Shown: positions 11,011 through 23,406, counted from the stretch's first letter. The stretch: DNA of 64,000 nt from Hypericum androsaemum (GCA_963995505.1 OZ023190.1:10100162-10164161); one strand, 5' to 3'. Notes: a model not told the origin generated them from the sequence alone. A program made the numbers and translations.

Positions 11011-12000
11011 ATCCACACAAAAATTTGGATACGGATAATTAGAATTATCTCATTTATTAAACATGTCATTTGTAATTTTTTTATTCAAATAAAATGTCAT
11101 CCAAAATTAGCCGTAACAAATAAAATACCATTTGAATATTTCGTCACATAATTTGACAAACAAATATGTGTATTTTTAATCAAATACCTTAATTTATTAT
11201 CTTTATATATCTTTGTACCCGAAAATATAAATTTTAGAAAATTTGAATCAATATATTGAAATATTGGAATCAAAATAAAAATTAGAAATCAGATAAATAA
11301 AATATTATATAAAATGATCACTTTTAATTGAGTTAAATAAAAAAGAGAAAGAATTAAGGGTAACATGATAAAAAAAATATCACAACAAATTTATGTCATT
11401 GGATAAAATATTCTAACTTGGGATAAGAATTTAAAAGTGGGTTGAGACAAACTAACAATTTTGTGTTGGCCATTTCTTGCACGAAACATAGGTTTGGACA
11501 AAAATTATTTTCCAGTTCTGTCCAACTATGGAAACAAACATAGCATCAATGCACAGTTTGTTTTATGTTCATATATGCATAAATACCTAGGTCTGATCAT
11601 TGTTAGAATTTGACTCGTGATTCGATTCGTAAAAAAATTTGATTCTATTCGTCGATAATTCAATTCTAATTTGTGTGGAGACGAATTGAATACGGTTCAA
11701 GATTTCTAAAATTCGTCGAACCGGCGAATTCGATTTGAGTCCAATTCAAAAAAAATTCATAATATGTTCGTACAATGTTATGCTAGTATAAACCCTAACC
11801 CAGATACTTAACCCTAACCTTAAAAAAATTAATTTAAATTTAATTCGAATTTGATGATTCACAATTTGTATTTGAATTCTTCATTGAAGAATTAAATACA
11901 GTTTAAAGTTTTAAATTGTCAAATCTATATAACATAGCTTATCTATTTTTGTCGTAAAACAAAGAGGAGAACATTCGGCCAATGGCCCAATTTTGGTGTA
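11011..12000. other. AT-rich intergenic, no gene seen
   Basis: Very AT-rich. At 11600-11770 there are repeated GATTCGATTCG/GAATTCGA motifs that look like an old transposon, but I could not pair any ends. Confidence 0.35.
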
Positions 12001-12587
12001 ATATTTTTAGGGCAAATTACTGTAGCACCTCTCTTGTTTAATTGACAATTTAGTCTTTCTAGTTTCGAAAAATATTTTGACGTCCTCCTTCTTTGATTTT
12101 ATTATACTTTCGGGTCCCTGGTGCCGGAATATTCGATTTTTTCCGGTGAAGGCCCAGGTGAAAAGACCAAAATGCCTCTCCCACTAAAAAAAATTCTCTT
12201 TCTTCTTTCCCATCTTCTTCCTCCCACCTTCAACCAAAATCAAAACACAAACTCAAACTCAGAACCAACCAATTCATAAACTCAAACCCAACAACCATGC
12301 CCACTTCACGAATTAAAACTAAACCAAAAGCTCGAAATTAGCATCCAAAACCAATTGAACCAAATAAGAACACCGCAATAACACTTCAAGAATTATGCCA
12401 AAACAAAAAAACTCAAAATAGCATCCAGAACAATCAAAACGAGAAAGAACCCAACAATAAAACTTCACGAAGCAAACCGAAACAAAAAAAAAGTTCAAAA
12501 ATTATCCAAAACCAATCAAAACACACACAGAACAACCTTATGAAGCCAAAGAATGAAAGCATTAAAGGGTGTTAAATTAATTACCAA

Positions 12588-13085
12588 CTAGTAAAGACGC
12601 ACGCGCGATGCGAGTGCCGTTCTGTTTCAAAATCCAGAAAATATATCGTTTATTAATTTTTTTTAAACTGTACATGAATAAGTTGCTCTCCTGCATATTT
12701 AATTACACTATTTTCTTTTTTGATTTACCCAAGACACCGTAAGAACTTATTTGTACACGATATTTTTTTGTAAACGTTCCAACATTATCAGCAATATCAC
12801 CTCTCTTGGCTAACATCTTAGTGTTCTTGCTTGAAATACTTCATGAAAGGGCAAAGTACAACTGCCCATGGCAGAAGACATGCTCAGGCAGATAAATACT
12901 CGTGCTTTCAATTATTTGTCCTTGTACTTTGTTGACCGTGAATGCAAAACACATACGCAACGAAAATGATTGTGTATCATCTTATACAGGCATCTCAAGA
13001 TTCTCTAGTGGGTTCAATAGCATCTTATGGATGAATACTTTCTTACCCATGAAATTTTCACTGAGATCACTATATCGATTTAAAT
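12588..13085 (-). pseudogene. Helitron helicase C-terminal fragment with Helitron 3' end
   Basis: Minus-strand frames give FSLRMCFAFTVNKVQGQIIE and then IYLPEHVFCHGQLYFALS, with VRKYSSIRCY upstream. This matches the C-terminus of plant Helitron/PIF1-type helicases (PVRLSFAMTINKAQGQT, then GVYLPEPVFSHGQLYVALS). Stops interrupt it. About 190 bases further down the minus strand is a short hairpin (CGCATCGCGCGTGCG), then TCTTTA and CTAG followed by T at 12588. That is the arrangement of a Helitron 3' terminus (hairpin, CTRR, insertion before T). The 5' end of the Helitron is not found, so the size of this inserted copy is unknown. Confidence 0.65.
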
Positions 13086-13110
13086 AGGCAAAAAGGAAAA
13101 AAATATATAT

Positions 13111-13725
13111 GTGATGGTCGTACCTCACTTCCGTTCTCCTTCTCCCTTGTGGGCACCATCACCGTCTCCATCTGCAGGACCTACGTCCATGACCATGCCG
13201 ACAATGTTCTCGTCATTTTGTCGGTCAGTCTACTCCGTTGTCAAGCAATACCACATCTCGGGCGTGGACTTCAGCCCGGCGCTCATCGCCATGGTTGTCG
13301 TTGTGGCAGCGGCCTTTATATTGGTCACATGCTCGTGCCTCCTCTCCTACCACCTCATCCTCCTCATCCGTCGGTTCCGCAGTGGTGGCACCGGCGTCGG
13401 CAATGCAGGTTCCAGCTGCCTTCCTACTCCACCACGTTCTCCAACCTGGACTCGCCTCCCCTCCTGTTCGACTATTCCTCCCCCGATAGGGCTGCTGGCT
13501 TCCACGTGTACTCCCCCTACGGGCTCGATGACTCCGTCATCAAGACGATCCCTCTCTCCCTCTACAATTCATCGTCGAATGATGTCGTTCTGCCAGACGG
13601 TGTCGTATGCTTGTTGGAGTTCGAAAAGAACGACTATGTCTCGACCTGCTTTCACCCCTTCCACGTGGACTGCATCGACATCAGGCTCGGATCCCACGCC
13701 AACTACTCTTCAATTAGTTTAATAT
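13111..13725 (+). pseudogene. ATL-type RING-H2 E3 ligase fragment, degenerate
   Basis: The first frame encodes a hydrophobic segment (SPALIAMVVVVAAAFILVTC) followed by a basic stretch, the N-terminal membrane anchor of the ATL family. After a frameshift near 13400 the second frame gives YGLDDSVIKTIPLSLY (the ATL GLD motif) and VVCLLEF, CFHPFHVDCIDIRLGSHANY (a RING-H2 finger). The first zinc-binding Cys of the CxxC pair is Gly and the later CPxC Cys is Tyr. The zinc site is therefore lost. With the frameshift and its place inside a MULE, this is a transposon-captured pseudogene rather than a working ligase. Confidence 0.75.
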
Positions 13726-14189
13726 TAGTAATCCTTACTTAAAAAATATGTTAGCAATTTTTTAATGTTTCTAATAGACTAAATATGAATTTAATTTTTT
13801 GGAGGGGGATTTTATTCCATCATTAAAATAGAGAAGCATTTTTTTCTGTATTACTACTAACAATTATTAATCAATATCAATCGCAACATTTAAATTAGAG
13901 GGGAATGATATCTTTAGAAGAAATAAAAAAAATGAACTATGGTTATTTAAAAAAAATCAAATTATAAAAAAAAATTCTCATTGATGGACAACAAATTTCT
14001 TTCGAAAAGAAATAATTAATTAAACAATTGATTAATTAGAATATCCTGATATTGTTTAGTCAGTGATATTTCCATAACCAACTAATCAATTCCTAGACTT
14101 AAATTTTGGTCACTTTTGATGAGATATTATTTAAAGTTCCAAAAATACCTTTATGTTTATACAAAAATTAATAAATTGTTTAAAAAAAA

Positions 14190-15480
14190 ATCCCATTGGT
14201 ACCGGAAGTCAAATGCCTAGTCCAATCTCCATTTTCCATCTTCCCTTCTGTCCCTATCCTTGTGCTTCCACTTTGTGACTCCTCTCCCGAACCCTCTCCC
14301 TATCATCTCTCTCCTCCCCCGATCTCTCTCCCTCTCGTCATTCTTTCCCTCCAGTGGCGGTCCCTGTCCCGATCACTATCCTTCTCCCTTCCCAGTTTCT
14401 TGTGCACGTTCTCCTCCTCGCCGCCCCTCAACCGCTTCCCCTTGCGCTCGTCCTCCTCGTCAACCTCCAGCCTGCGGTAGCTCCTCTCGCTGCTTTCTTC
14501 CCGCTTGCTCTTTCTCGTCCCCTCTCGCTCTTCTCCAGGTACTCAATCTCATCGAACTCCATTGCTCACTCTCAGATTTCGACCAGTCGAAACCCTAGAC
14601 CAAACTCGATGAGGAAATTCTTAATCGGAGAGGTCGCTAGGGATTAATGGAGATTTTTAACTTGCTAGAGTTTTATTTGGGGTTTTGAGGGTGGATACTT
14701 GGAGCCTTGCACATATTTCTTCGGTTTCACTTCGAACGGGTTCGATGGTTTTATTTGGGTCTGCCAGATTTTTTATATGGAGGGTAGTATTGACATTTTC
14801 ACGCGGCAGACCAAAAAAAAAGGTTTACATTATTATAGTAAGATCGTGACCGAGAACGAAGAGACCACAAAATATGGTCGCCTGAGCGGCCCAATAGAGA
14901 GGCAAAGCGACCCAATTGTTGACGTAAGCGACTGGGCGGCCAAACCCAAAACGACCGCCACCTCCTGCGCCACGTAGCTCATCGGCAGCCACGTGTCCTT
15001 GACCCAGCAATGCTTGGGTATAGTCGCACCGGGATCGAACTTCGGTAATTCCTCTGTGTGGTCCCCACCGTCTACCCCTGGGTATCACCCTCTTCTCCTC
15101 TTCTTCTTCAACGTAGGAAACTCAATGACCCGGGCTCCGATCCCGACGATCGGAGCCATCCCCACCTCGATTGATCTGCCTCCCACGCCTCATCCTCTTT
15201 CTCTTTCTTTTCTTGTTCTGTGTTTCGTATTGCCTTCTCTGGCTATGGAAGCTCGAGCTCTCTAGTGTTGTTGGCTGGAGGGGAATTCTTCGAAAGGGGA
15301 AGGAAAAAGATTGGCATTTGGCATTATGTGGGTCCTTATTTGAGATAGTTTTAAGTGCCTTAAGATTCAATCATTTGACAAAATATGCTTGGTCATAGTG
15401 TTTTTGATTCATGGACGCAAAAATGAGAATTTGTTGTCTTTCTGTGACTCCAGGGACAAATGGGATAAGGAGTTCTTCAG
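14190..15480 (+). other. Unidentified captured sequence inside MULE
   Basis: The block at 14220-14600 is CT-rich like a plant gene leader, with GAAACCCTAGACC before a downstream ATG. The block at 14870-15250 is GC-richer. Several open frames exist, none of which I recognise. The compositional shift and position between MULE arms suggest captured gene 5' regions. Confidence 0.4.
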
Positions 15481-15771
15481 CTGAGTGGCTGATTTTTGAG
15501 TTTGAGTTTGTGTTTTGATTTTGGTTGAAGGTGGGAGAAAGAAGATGAAATGGGAGGGAGGAGGAAATAAAACTTTTTTTTAGTGGGATGAGCATTTTGG
15601 TCTTTTTAAGTGGGCCTTCACCGGAGAAAATCGAATATTCCGGCACCGAGGACCCAAAAATATAATAAAATCAAAGAAGGAAGATGTCAGAATATTTTTT
15701 GAAATTAGAAGGACTAAATCGTTGATTAAGTCAAATAAGAAGAGTACTACAGTAATTTTTCCATACTTTTA

Positions 15772-16201
15772 TTTGGAGTTATATACACATTTATTTAGAA
15801 AAAAACACCCGCTCTTCTTTAGTTAAGTCATAACTCAACCAATAAGGACTCAGAAAATATGATATGAATGTGTTGTTCTAAATTAAACCAAAAAAATTGA
15901 GTTCGAAAAATTAAAAATAAAATAGTGTTAAATAAAGAGTTTTGCCAAATAATAACTGAATGACTATTGTTAAAATAAAGTCCGGTTACGATGTTCAATG
16001 TTGAATAAACTACTAATATGCCGGCAAAAAAGATTTTCATTGATATAATTTTGATAAGATCGGTGGTTGTAATCTCACAAGAAATTGAAAAAAAATCTTA
16101 CACTTAATATGATATAATTGACAATTTTGTTTATATATTTAGGATTTTTCTCTCCAATTCAAAAAAAAAGTACTCGCGTTTTAACCTCAGGACATTACCG
16201 T
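15772..16201. other. AT-rich spacer
   Basis: No gene, repeat or terminal motif recognised. Confidence 0.4.
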
Positions 16202-16209
16202 ACTTTTCG

Positions 16210-17309
16210 GGGTTTTTTTTCTTATGTGGAGTGGAATTTTCCGACAAATCCCAGAATGGGGTTGTCAGAAATTTTTTTCTCTGTCTGGGGTTGTGCTAGA
16301 AACCGCACAAAATTGTGCGTTTTCATTTGCAAGAAACCGCACGATTTTGTGCGGTTTTGTGCAACACAGCAATTGATTTATTCCACTTGTAATTCATCGA
16401 CTCTTGACTTTTAAATAATTTTTTGACATTTTTAGACACCAATTTGGGAGAAGTAATAAACATCAAAGTTGTAGATATATGTCTGAACTTCACATAGCAA
16501 CTTGAATCACCTCAAACGGACTGCGGAGTAAGAAGTTACGGTCCTCCAATCAAAATTAAAAGTAATTTCGGTTGGGGAGCCACAACTTCTTACTTCGGAG
16601 TCCGATTGAAGTGATTCAATTTGCTATGTGAAGTTGAGATATATATCTACAACTTTTTATTTTGTAACTTCTCCAAATAAGAAGTGTAAAGGTGTCAAAA
16701 AATTATTTGAAGTCAAGAGTCGACCGAGTAATAGTTGGATAATTTTGGTTGGGGAGCCACAACTTATTACTCCGGAGTCTAATTGAAGTGATTCAAGTTG
16801 TTATATAAAGTTAAGACGCAAATTTACAATTTTGAAGTTTATAACTTCTCCAAATTCAAAGTATAAATATGACAAAAATTTATTTGAAGTCAAAGAGTTG
16901 ACTGAATTGTATCGACTGATTTCGGTTGATGGACCGTAACTTTTTACTCCGCAGTCCGTTTGAGGTGATTCAAGTTGCTATGTGAAGTTGAGACATATAT
17001 CTACAACTTTGATGTTTATTACTTCTCCTAATTTGGAGTCTAAGAATGTCAAAAAATTATTTAAAAGTCAAGAGTCGATGAGTTACAAGTGGAATAAATC
17101 AAATAATGTATCAAGTTGCTGTGTTGCACAAAACCGCACAAAATCGTGCGGTTTTGTGCAAAAATCGCACAAAATCGTGCGGTTTCTTGCAAATAAAAAC
17201 GCACAATTTTGTGCGGTTTCTACCACAACCCCAGACAGGGAAAAAAATTTCTGACAACCCCATTCTGGGATTTGTCGGAAAATTCTACTCCACATAAGAA
17301 AAAAACCCA
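16210..17309. mobile_element. Fold-back element with long arms and tandem core units
   Basis: Arms of about 350 bases (about 16210-16565 and about 16930-17309) are reverse complements, starting GGGTTTTTTTCTTATGTGG. Flanking octamers ACTTTTCG (16202-16209) and CCTTTTCG (17310-17317) agree at 7 of 8 positions. The core holds three direct units of about 177 bases (about 16566, 16743 and 16919, each starting near TTTCGGTTG). One more inverted unit (about 16373-16550) lies in the left arm. Each arm also carries nested small palindromes built on AACCGCACAAAATCGTGCGG. No coding frame is present. It ends a few hundred bases before the transporter leader. Confidence 0.75.
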
Positions 17310-17519
17310 CCTTTTCGAGCATAATTGAATTATAATAATATTCCAGGATCCAAACACGTCCCATCAAGCATTGGCATCGGCTATAGTGCGCGAGGACACA
17401 CAGGCGCACCTTAGCAACCTCTGAACTCATTGACATAAGAATCAACAACAAAGAAAATTCCACAGTTGAGCCAGCCTGCCGGCCAACAAGCGAGCTCGCT
17501 CGCTCTCATTATATAACCA

Positions 17520-18874
17520 ATAACAAATCAATCATTTGCTTGCAACCATTGAACAACGGATCAACAACAACAAACCCCAAAAGCCAATTTCACATAAAAG
17601 GAAAAATTTAGAAACAGAGGATCCTCAAAGTTGCCTCCTTTGGTTGTATCTTCCTTGCCACCTCCCCGCCCACTTGTCCCCGGCCCTTTCCAGCCGGAAT
17701 CTGGAAAAGGGTATCTCCGTTTGGTCCTTAATTCCTTAAAGTTTCGAGCCTTTTGGATTATTGGGGTTCTTCACTTTAGTGGGTCTCAGTTAGATTCGAG
17801 CCCTGGCTTACTCGTGGCCCGTGTGTCTTCGTTTGTAGCTGTGGAAGAGCTCTTTTGGCTTAGATGGGCTTCGAGGTGATCTTCTCCTCTCTCTCTCTCT
17901 CTCTCCCTCCCTCGTATCAAATGCGGTTTAAATGTTTCCCTTTTAGCTATGAAAAATTTGTATCTTTGGAAGGTGGTTGGGGTTTGAAAGGACCGTGTCT
18001 TCGTTCTTGAGACTAGAGCATGTTGTAGTTACTAATGAAGTTGATGTAAAGTTGTTGACTTTATCAGTTTGGATGATTGAGAAGCTATTCATTGAATAGG
18101 GTCGAGACCATTTATTTGGTTTTATGCTGTGCTACTGATGACTAGGCTGTTGTATAAGGATTGAATGGGCAAGCCTCAAGCTCGAACCCGTTGGTACTGA
18201 AAGTTGATGGCTTTCTTCCCCTCGGTGATAACTGGTAACTATAATAGTATCACAAGGATGATTCTCAGAGTTTCTGAGGGTGGAGGTTCCTTCAGTGAAA
18301 TTTCTTGTGGAGTTGGTTATTGGATTCAACATAGAAATGGAAACCGTCTTAGTTGGGGCTCTGCTACGAGAGATCATTGGATTAATTTTCCGGGTCTGTA
18401 GTTTTTTTGTGTCATCAGTGCTTGAGTATTCACACACCATGATTTCCTACACAGCATAATTTGAGCATTTAAGTTTTGTTTTGTGACGACAGTGAAGCTT
18501 TCTAATTTGATGATGTGAGATCATGCACAATTTGTTTGTGGATGTCTTTACATGTGAGGTCTACCTTCACTTCTTATTGTTTTTACCTGGGCTCCTAAAA
18601 CTTGTTATGAAAGGGAATTCCAGCCTTGGATATTTTCTTGACAATTTAGTAGGTTGACCAGAGATTATTGTTGAATGTTACTTGCACGGTAATGCTATTT
18701 CTCTTTTCCACCATCTCCTCCACAACCTCTCTCTTCTAATTATTGCATTCAGCACACCAGCATTCAAAGAGCTGATCAGGTTTCAAATTTTAGTTGTTGC
18801 AGGTCTTTATCTGTAGATTCTTCTTCCTCACTTCATAAACAGGATTGTGATAAATCGTACAACGCCTAGTCAAG
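17520..18874 (+). promoter_or_regulatory. GONST1-type gene leader with a 5'UTR intron
   Basis: A GC-richer leader exon (about 17560-17873) ends at a donor AG|GTGATC followed by a CT repeat. The intron would end at TTGTTGCAG (18804). The second leader exon runs to the ATG at 18875. The transcript start and the exact leader exon boundaries are not certain. The ATG is the first in the second leader exon and opens the frame that joins all later exons. Confidence 0.5.
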
Positions 18875-21800
18875 ATGGGGAAAGAAGCTTCGGCAATGAA
18901 TGAGGCTAATGGGTTGGTAGAGCAGAGTTCAAGTCCATTAAGAAGAGAAGTCACGAACAGGTTTTCTAAGCATATTTGATCAGTTTCCAGAAGTATGCTG
19001 CTTGTAGCGGCTTAGCATGATATCTCATCTATAACATTGACGCATATCTTTGCAAAAACTTTATGTTCGTAGCGGCTAAGCATATTTGAAGTGTCCCGAT
19101 GATTCATCTTGATTATATTGCCTTCTTAGGGTGAGATTTTGTTTTCCTAAATGAACCTGTCATGCCAGCATGTTTGGTTGATGAAACTTCTCTTAAGGAT
19201 TACAAGTAATAAACAAAGTGGTAAACACAAGGAGCTAATGTATCAGGGAAAATCTTTAGATTCAAAATATAGACAAAGTGGTAAACTTTCTTAAACTTCT
19301 TGTGATCCAATATGATTTACCACTTTGTTTATATTTTGAATCTAGAGATTTTCCCTCATACATTTGCTCCTTGTGTTTCATTTTTTGCCTTATCTACGAA
19401 TGCTTGTGTCTGCAATTTTTTTAATCATGGGAGGTAATTCAAACTAAGTGTTTAAGTTTCTGATGTTCATCTTTTATATCTAACTTACCTATAGGTCGCC
19501 TCCTGCGATGAAGTATCATGAGGATGATGACTTTGATATGGAAAGTGGCAAACCAGAGAAGGACAGAGATAAATCAAAAACCAGTTACAAAATAGTCAAA
19601 ATAAACAATCACGCCTTATTTTCAGGAGTTGCATATTGCATATCCTCCTGCAGCATGATACTAGTCAACAAGTATGTGCTTTCCAGCTATGGTTTCAATG
19701 CTGGAATATCACTGATGCTTTACCAGGTAGTTTAGGACCATGCCTTCATTTTTCCCCTTTTAAGCACGTAACGAACTCGTTGGCTGTCTATTTTTTTCTG
19801 CCATTTGATTTGCGAACTTGTTTTGTTGACTAATTTGCTGCACTTGTTTGCTCTTTTACATGCAGAATTTTATCTGCGTGATTATTGTCTCAATATTGAG
19901 TATGTTGGGACTTATATCAACCGAACCACTGACATGGCGGTTGGTTAAGGTCTGGTTTCCCGTCAATGTCATATTTGTTGGCATGCTGATCACAAGCATG
20001 TTCAGGTATGCTGCCTCTCCAGTTATTTAAAGTTTCTTTTGGCCAACTGATTAGCTTCTTATGAAAGATCAAGATGCCTTGTTGGCATCCTCACCGTGGT
20101 TTGGGATTGCAAGAATCTTCGTGTCATATTTTGGGGCTTAGAGGTCTCAGCTGTATGGTTTCGGCTGATACATTGTTAGCCTCATCTCTGGCATGTACAT
20201 GTAGTAACATATCAAGTATAGCTTGTAAATGCACTTCAAGTTTTGGTGCAAAGTTGGCACTATTCTTGCTCTGTTGATCTAGCCCTTGGAGAAACTGTCA
20301 GCAACACTCCTTCAGGACCAACTTGTCGTCATTGCCAATGGAAACTTCATTCTTATTGTGATACTGATCTCTTTCATGCTCTTTTCCCTTTTTTTTCTAA
20401 AATATGTTCCAGCTTGAAGTACATCAATGTCGCCATGGTAACGGTGTTGAAGAATGTCACTAATGTGATAACTGCAGTTGGTGAGATGTATCTATTCAAC
20501 AAACATCACGACAACAGAGTTTGGGCTGCTCTCTTCTTAATGGTATGCTCGTAAAGACTACAATGCCAATTTACATTGGGTAATAATGAATCTTGCCTAA
20601 TGATGCGTAATCAAGTTGCTCTGGAGTTGTTTCTAGTGTCCTGTAGGCTATATGTTTTGCATCGGATTGCATAACCAGTTAGCATCAATGGGATGAAAAA
20701 ATTATCTTTGTTATGATGATAAGATTGGTTAATTAAGTCCAGCAAGATCTTCAAATTAAGCAGACACGAGTAATGAAATGTGCGAGAAGCAAGAATGATA
20801 ATTTCAGTGAACGGTAAATAGGAAATTCATTATCTTAATTTTGTATTTTGCAGATCGTTTCAGCAGTATCTGGAGGGATTACAGATCTTTCCTTCCATGC
20901 TGTTGGATATGCATGGCAGCTTTTGAACTGTTTCCTTACTGCTTCATATTCCGTAAGCATGTATATTCTTTGGAGGAAGTTTGATTTCCTTTTCTCTTAC
21001 TTGGATTACCATTTATTTTGTAGTTTCGACAGAAAATCCTTCTACCATTATGAATTCCTCTTTGCTTAGATATTCTAGAAGTCTTTGCATTTTTCAGTCT
21101 GGGATCCACTTTTGTTATTTTTGAAGGCATACTTTTTAGTTTTGCCGAGCAATAGACAAAGTGAATGCAAGCGACCACTGTTGTTCACTTTTCTTTTTGG
21201 ATTTTCAAGTATAATTCTGATTCTGCTCGGTTGGATCAGCCTGGCTAACATTGCCCAAACACATTCTTTCTCTATAGTGTTCTCATAGCTTCAGTTGTTC
21301 AAGTGCTTGGATTCCTTCTAGGTGTATTGGAGATCTTAGCTTACTGGGATGCTAACAATGCCTATCCTCTATCGAAAATTTGATCTCCGTACTGCAGTTT
21401 TTGCTGAAACTAAGCTGCGCCACGTGCTGGCATGGTGATAGGTGGACCGTATTAGAAATCTGATATTTTGTACAACATGTTTGTGTCAACAAGCTGTTTT
21501 AATCAAGTGTTCCCTTGTTTTCCTTGACTAGCCTGAACCACTGAGGCTGATTAACTATGTTGCTTCTGAAAAGAAACTGAAGTTTCTGTTTGATAATGCA
21601 GCTGAGTCTGCGTAGAATCATGGATACAGCAAAGCAAGTCACACAATCTGGGAACTTGAATGAATTCTCGATGGTGTTGCTTAATAACGCCCTTTCACTG
21701 CCTTTGGGAGTTATCCTCGTCTTTGTTTTCAATGAGGTGGAGTACTTGTCCGAAACGTGAGTCTTCTTCTCTATTATTGTTTCCTCACTATCCTATTTAG

Positions 21801-22465
21801 CTTGAAATGTCCCTCGTCTGTTCAAGATAATGCTGGAAATACAAGTATTGGGGTCTTCCTAGACTTTGAAGCTTTGATGTAACTGGATCTGATTGTGGAA
21901 CACCTGTGCAGTAATCTAAGTTTAACCTTTGCACGCCATAGACATTCTTTGACTATGTGAAGCTCATGAACTTTGTAACTATTGACAGACCACTTTTGAG
22001 GTTACCTTCCTTTTGGTGCGTGATGACGTTAAGTGGATTCTTGGGTCTCGCAATCAGCTTTACTTCAATGTGGTTCCTCCATCAGACCGGGGCTACCACG
22101 TACAGGTAATATCCCAGTACTTAAAGCTTCCTGTTAAAACTGGGCAGATAACCTTGAGAAAATTTTCATTTTGATCGATTTCTATCTGCAGCCTTGTTGG
22201 TTCTTTGAATAAGATTCCGCTTTCTGTCGTTGGTATCCTTTTGTTCAAAGTACCTACCAGTTTGGAGAACTCAACGAGTATCTTATTTGGTATGTTGGTT
22301 TCTCTTGGCTCAAAATCATGGATGTTAACTGATGTGTCTTACTCGTAACTGCTTTCAACTATAACTTCTAATTATAACATAGGATTCTAATCAATCAAAT
22401 CACATTATGTAGGTCTATTGGCAGGAGTATTTTTTGCAAGAGCAAAAATACGCGAAAGATCTTAG
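18875..22465 (+). CDS. GONST1: GDP-sugar (GDP-mannose) Golgi transporter, GONST1 type
   Basis: Nucleotide-sugar transporter of the drug/metabolite superfamily; the family moves GDP-mannose into the Golgi lumen in exchange for GMP, feeding glycan synthesis. Coding exons: 18875-18960, 19495-19726, 19866-20005, 20413-20542, 20854-20952, 21602-21756, 21989-22105, 22192-22289, 22413-22465. They total 1110 bases, giving 369 aa, and all introns are GT-AG with matching phases. After a soluble acidic N-terminus (about 60 residues) come 8-10 membrane helices, including VGMLITSMFSLKYINVAMVT and WFLHQTGATTYS. The GDP-sugar binding motif is present as GSLNK (residues 323-327), as in GONST1. The C-terminus is lysine/arginine-rich (ARAKIRERS). 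Similarity to Arabidopsis GONST1 is very high throughout. GONST2 is the nearest alternative. Confidence 0.93.
19223..19378 (+). repeat. Hairpin in intron 1 of the GONST1 gene
   Basis: Arms 19223-19285 and 19316-19378 are reverse complements over about 63 bases with only a few mismatches, separated by a 30-base loop. It looks like a very small MITE. The intron is transcribed, so the hairpin would form in the pre-mRNA. Confidence 0.7.
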
Positions 22466-23027
22466 TCGAAACTTTCCTGAAATTATACCGTTGCATTTTA
22501 CATGAGCCTTTCGTGCTTTCCCCTTGATCGTACAACTTGAAAGCCCGAGCGGCTGTCCTCTACGGAAAAGGTATGGAAGGGATGCTTACATTTGCCATCC
22601 TATTACATGATGAATATCTACCAGGAGAGCGAGAACTCTCCCAGAGTCCAATCTGTATCGATATCGGTAAAAGAAAAGTCCACATTTTTGTAACCTTGCA
22701 GCGGTCTCATTTTTTCAAGAAGGGTGGCTGCCATATTATTGTTTCTGATCTGCAGATTAATTCGGCAAGTGAACTTTTTTCCATGTATTAGCTTGCTATT
22801 TGTATTGATCATATTCATGTGCAATGGAGATCTCTCTCTGGACGGCTTCTAATTTGTCTCAACAATATGATTCAACTTAAAAGAGTGAAAGAGGAACGAG
22901 TTTCTTAGATGAACATGTCTCTGAAGCCCGAGGGTATTGTTGTATGTTGATGATCAGTGTAATGTTGGAACTTTTCAATCTTTTGTCATGCAAAAGAACT
23001 AGCCACTTTTTTTTGCTTTCGTGCATG
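22466..23027 (+). other. Probable 3'UTR of GONST1-type gene
   Basis: Downstream of the TAG at 22463-22465. No other frame of note. No clear AATAAA was picked out, so the poly(A) site is not assigned. Confidence 0.4.
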
Positions 23028-23406
23028 GAAGTCTGTTTGGAAAGGCTTAAAAATGGAAAATGAAATTTCTTTCCGGAGTTTTAAAAAACTTGGTCTGTTT
23101 GGAACTAAATATTTTCGGAAAGGAATTTTTATTTTGTTTAAAAGTCCGGATTTAAAATTCCTTTGAAATTAGATCGGATTTGTAGGAGGCTACGGATTTG
23201 GTAGTAAAATGTCTATTATACTCTTTGAATGAAACTTTTCTATCTCACCTGAGATTATTAGGATAATATTTATGTAATATTTCAAATCAATTCCCAAAAT
23301 TTAACTTATAATTCCAAAAAAAATATGAAAGTAATTTCTTTCCATTACCATTAAAAATTAAAAATATGATTTTTTTTCCTGTCGAAATTGTTTCCAAACA
23401 TACTCT
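23028..23406. mobile_element. MITE related to the Harbinger-like element at 32849
   Basis: The ends are AGTCTGTTTGGAAA and, reversed, AGTATGTTTGGAAA. The first 150 or so bases (TTTCCGGAGTTTTAAAAAA, then a second TGTTTGGAAC, then AAAAGTCCGGATTT) match the left arm of the element at 32849-34561. No clean target duplication was found. It lies just past the GONST1 3' end. Confidence 0.6.

Larger units (their letters stand above)
12010..15762. mobile_element. Long-TIR Mutator-like element carrying gene fragments
   Basis: The left arm (12010-12262) begins GGGCAAATTACTGTAG. The right arm (15500-15762) is its reverse complement, ending CTACAGTAATTTTTCC. Both arms share, in mirrored order, the blocks GGTCCCTGGTGCCGGAATAT, CCGGTGAAGGCCCA and CAAAATCAAAACACAAACTC. 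Flanking 9-mers ATATTTTTA (12001-12009) and ATACTTTTA (15763-15771) agree at 8 of 9 positions, the target-duplication length expected for Mutator-like elements. There is no transposase. The interior holds a Helitron helicase fragment, an ATL RING-H2 fragment and an unidentified leader-like segment (14200-15480), as in Pack-MULEs. Confidence 0.75.

Noticed and set aside
12902..13087. Plus-strand 61-residue frame
   Set aside because: It is the shadow of the Helitron helicase fragment on the minus strand.
13149..13742. A 197-residue open frame with ATL similarity as a working E3 ligase gene
   Set aside because: The membrane anchor is in a different frame, two RING zinc ligands are changed, and it lies inside MULE arms with a target duplication.
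17083..17463. 126-residue minus frame
   Set aside because: It reads through the arm of the fold-back element; the mirrored arm gives a similar spurious frame at 16118-16414.
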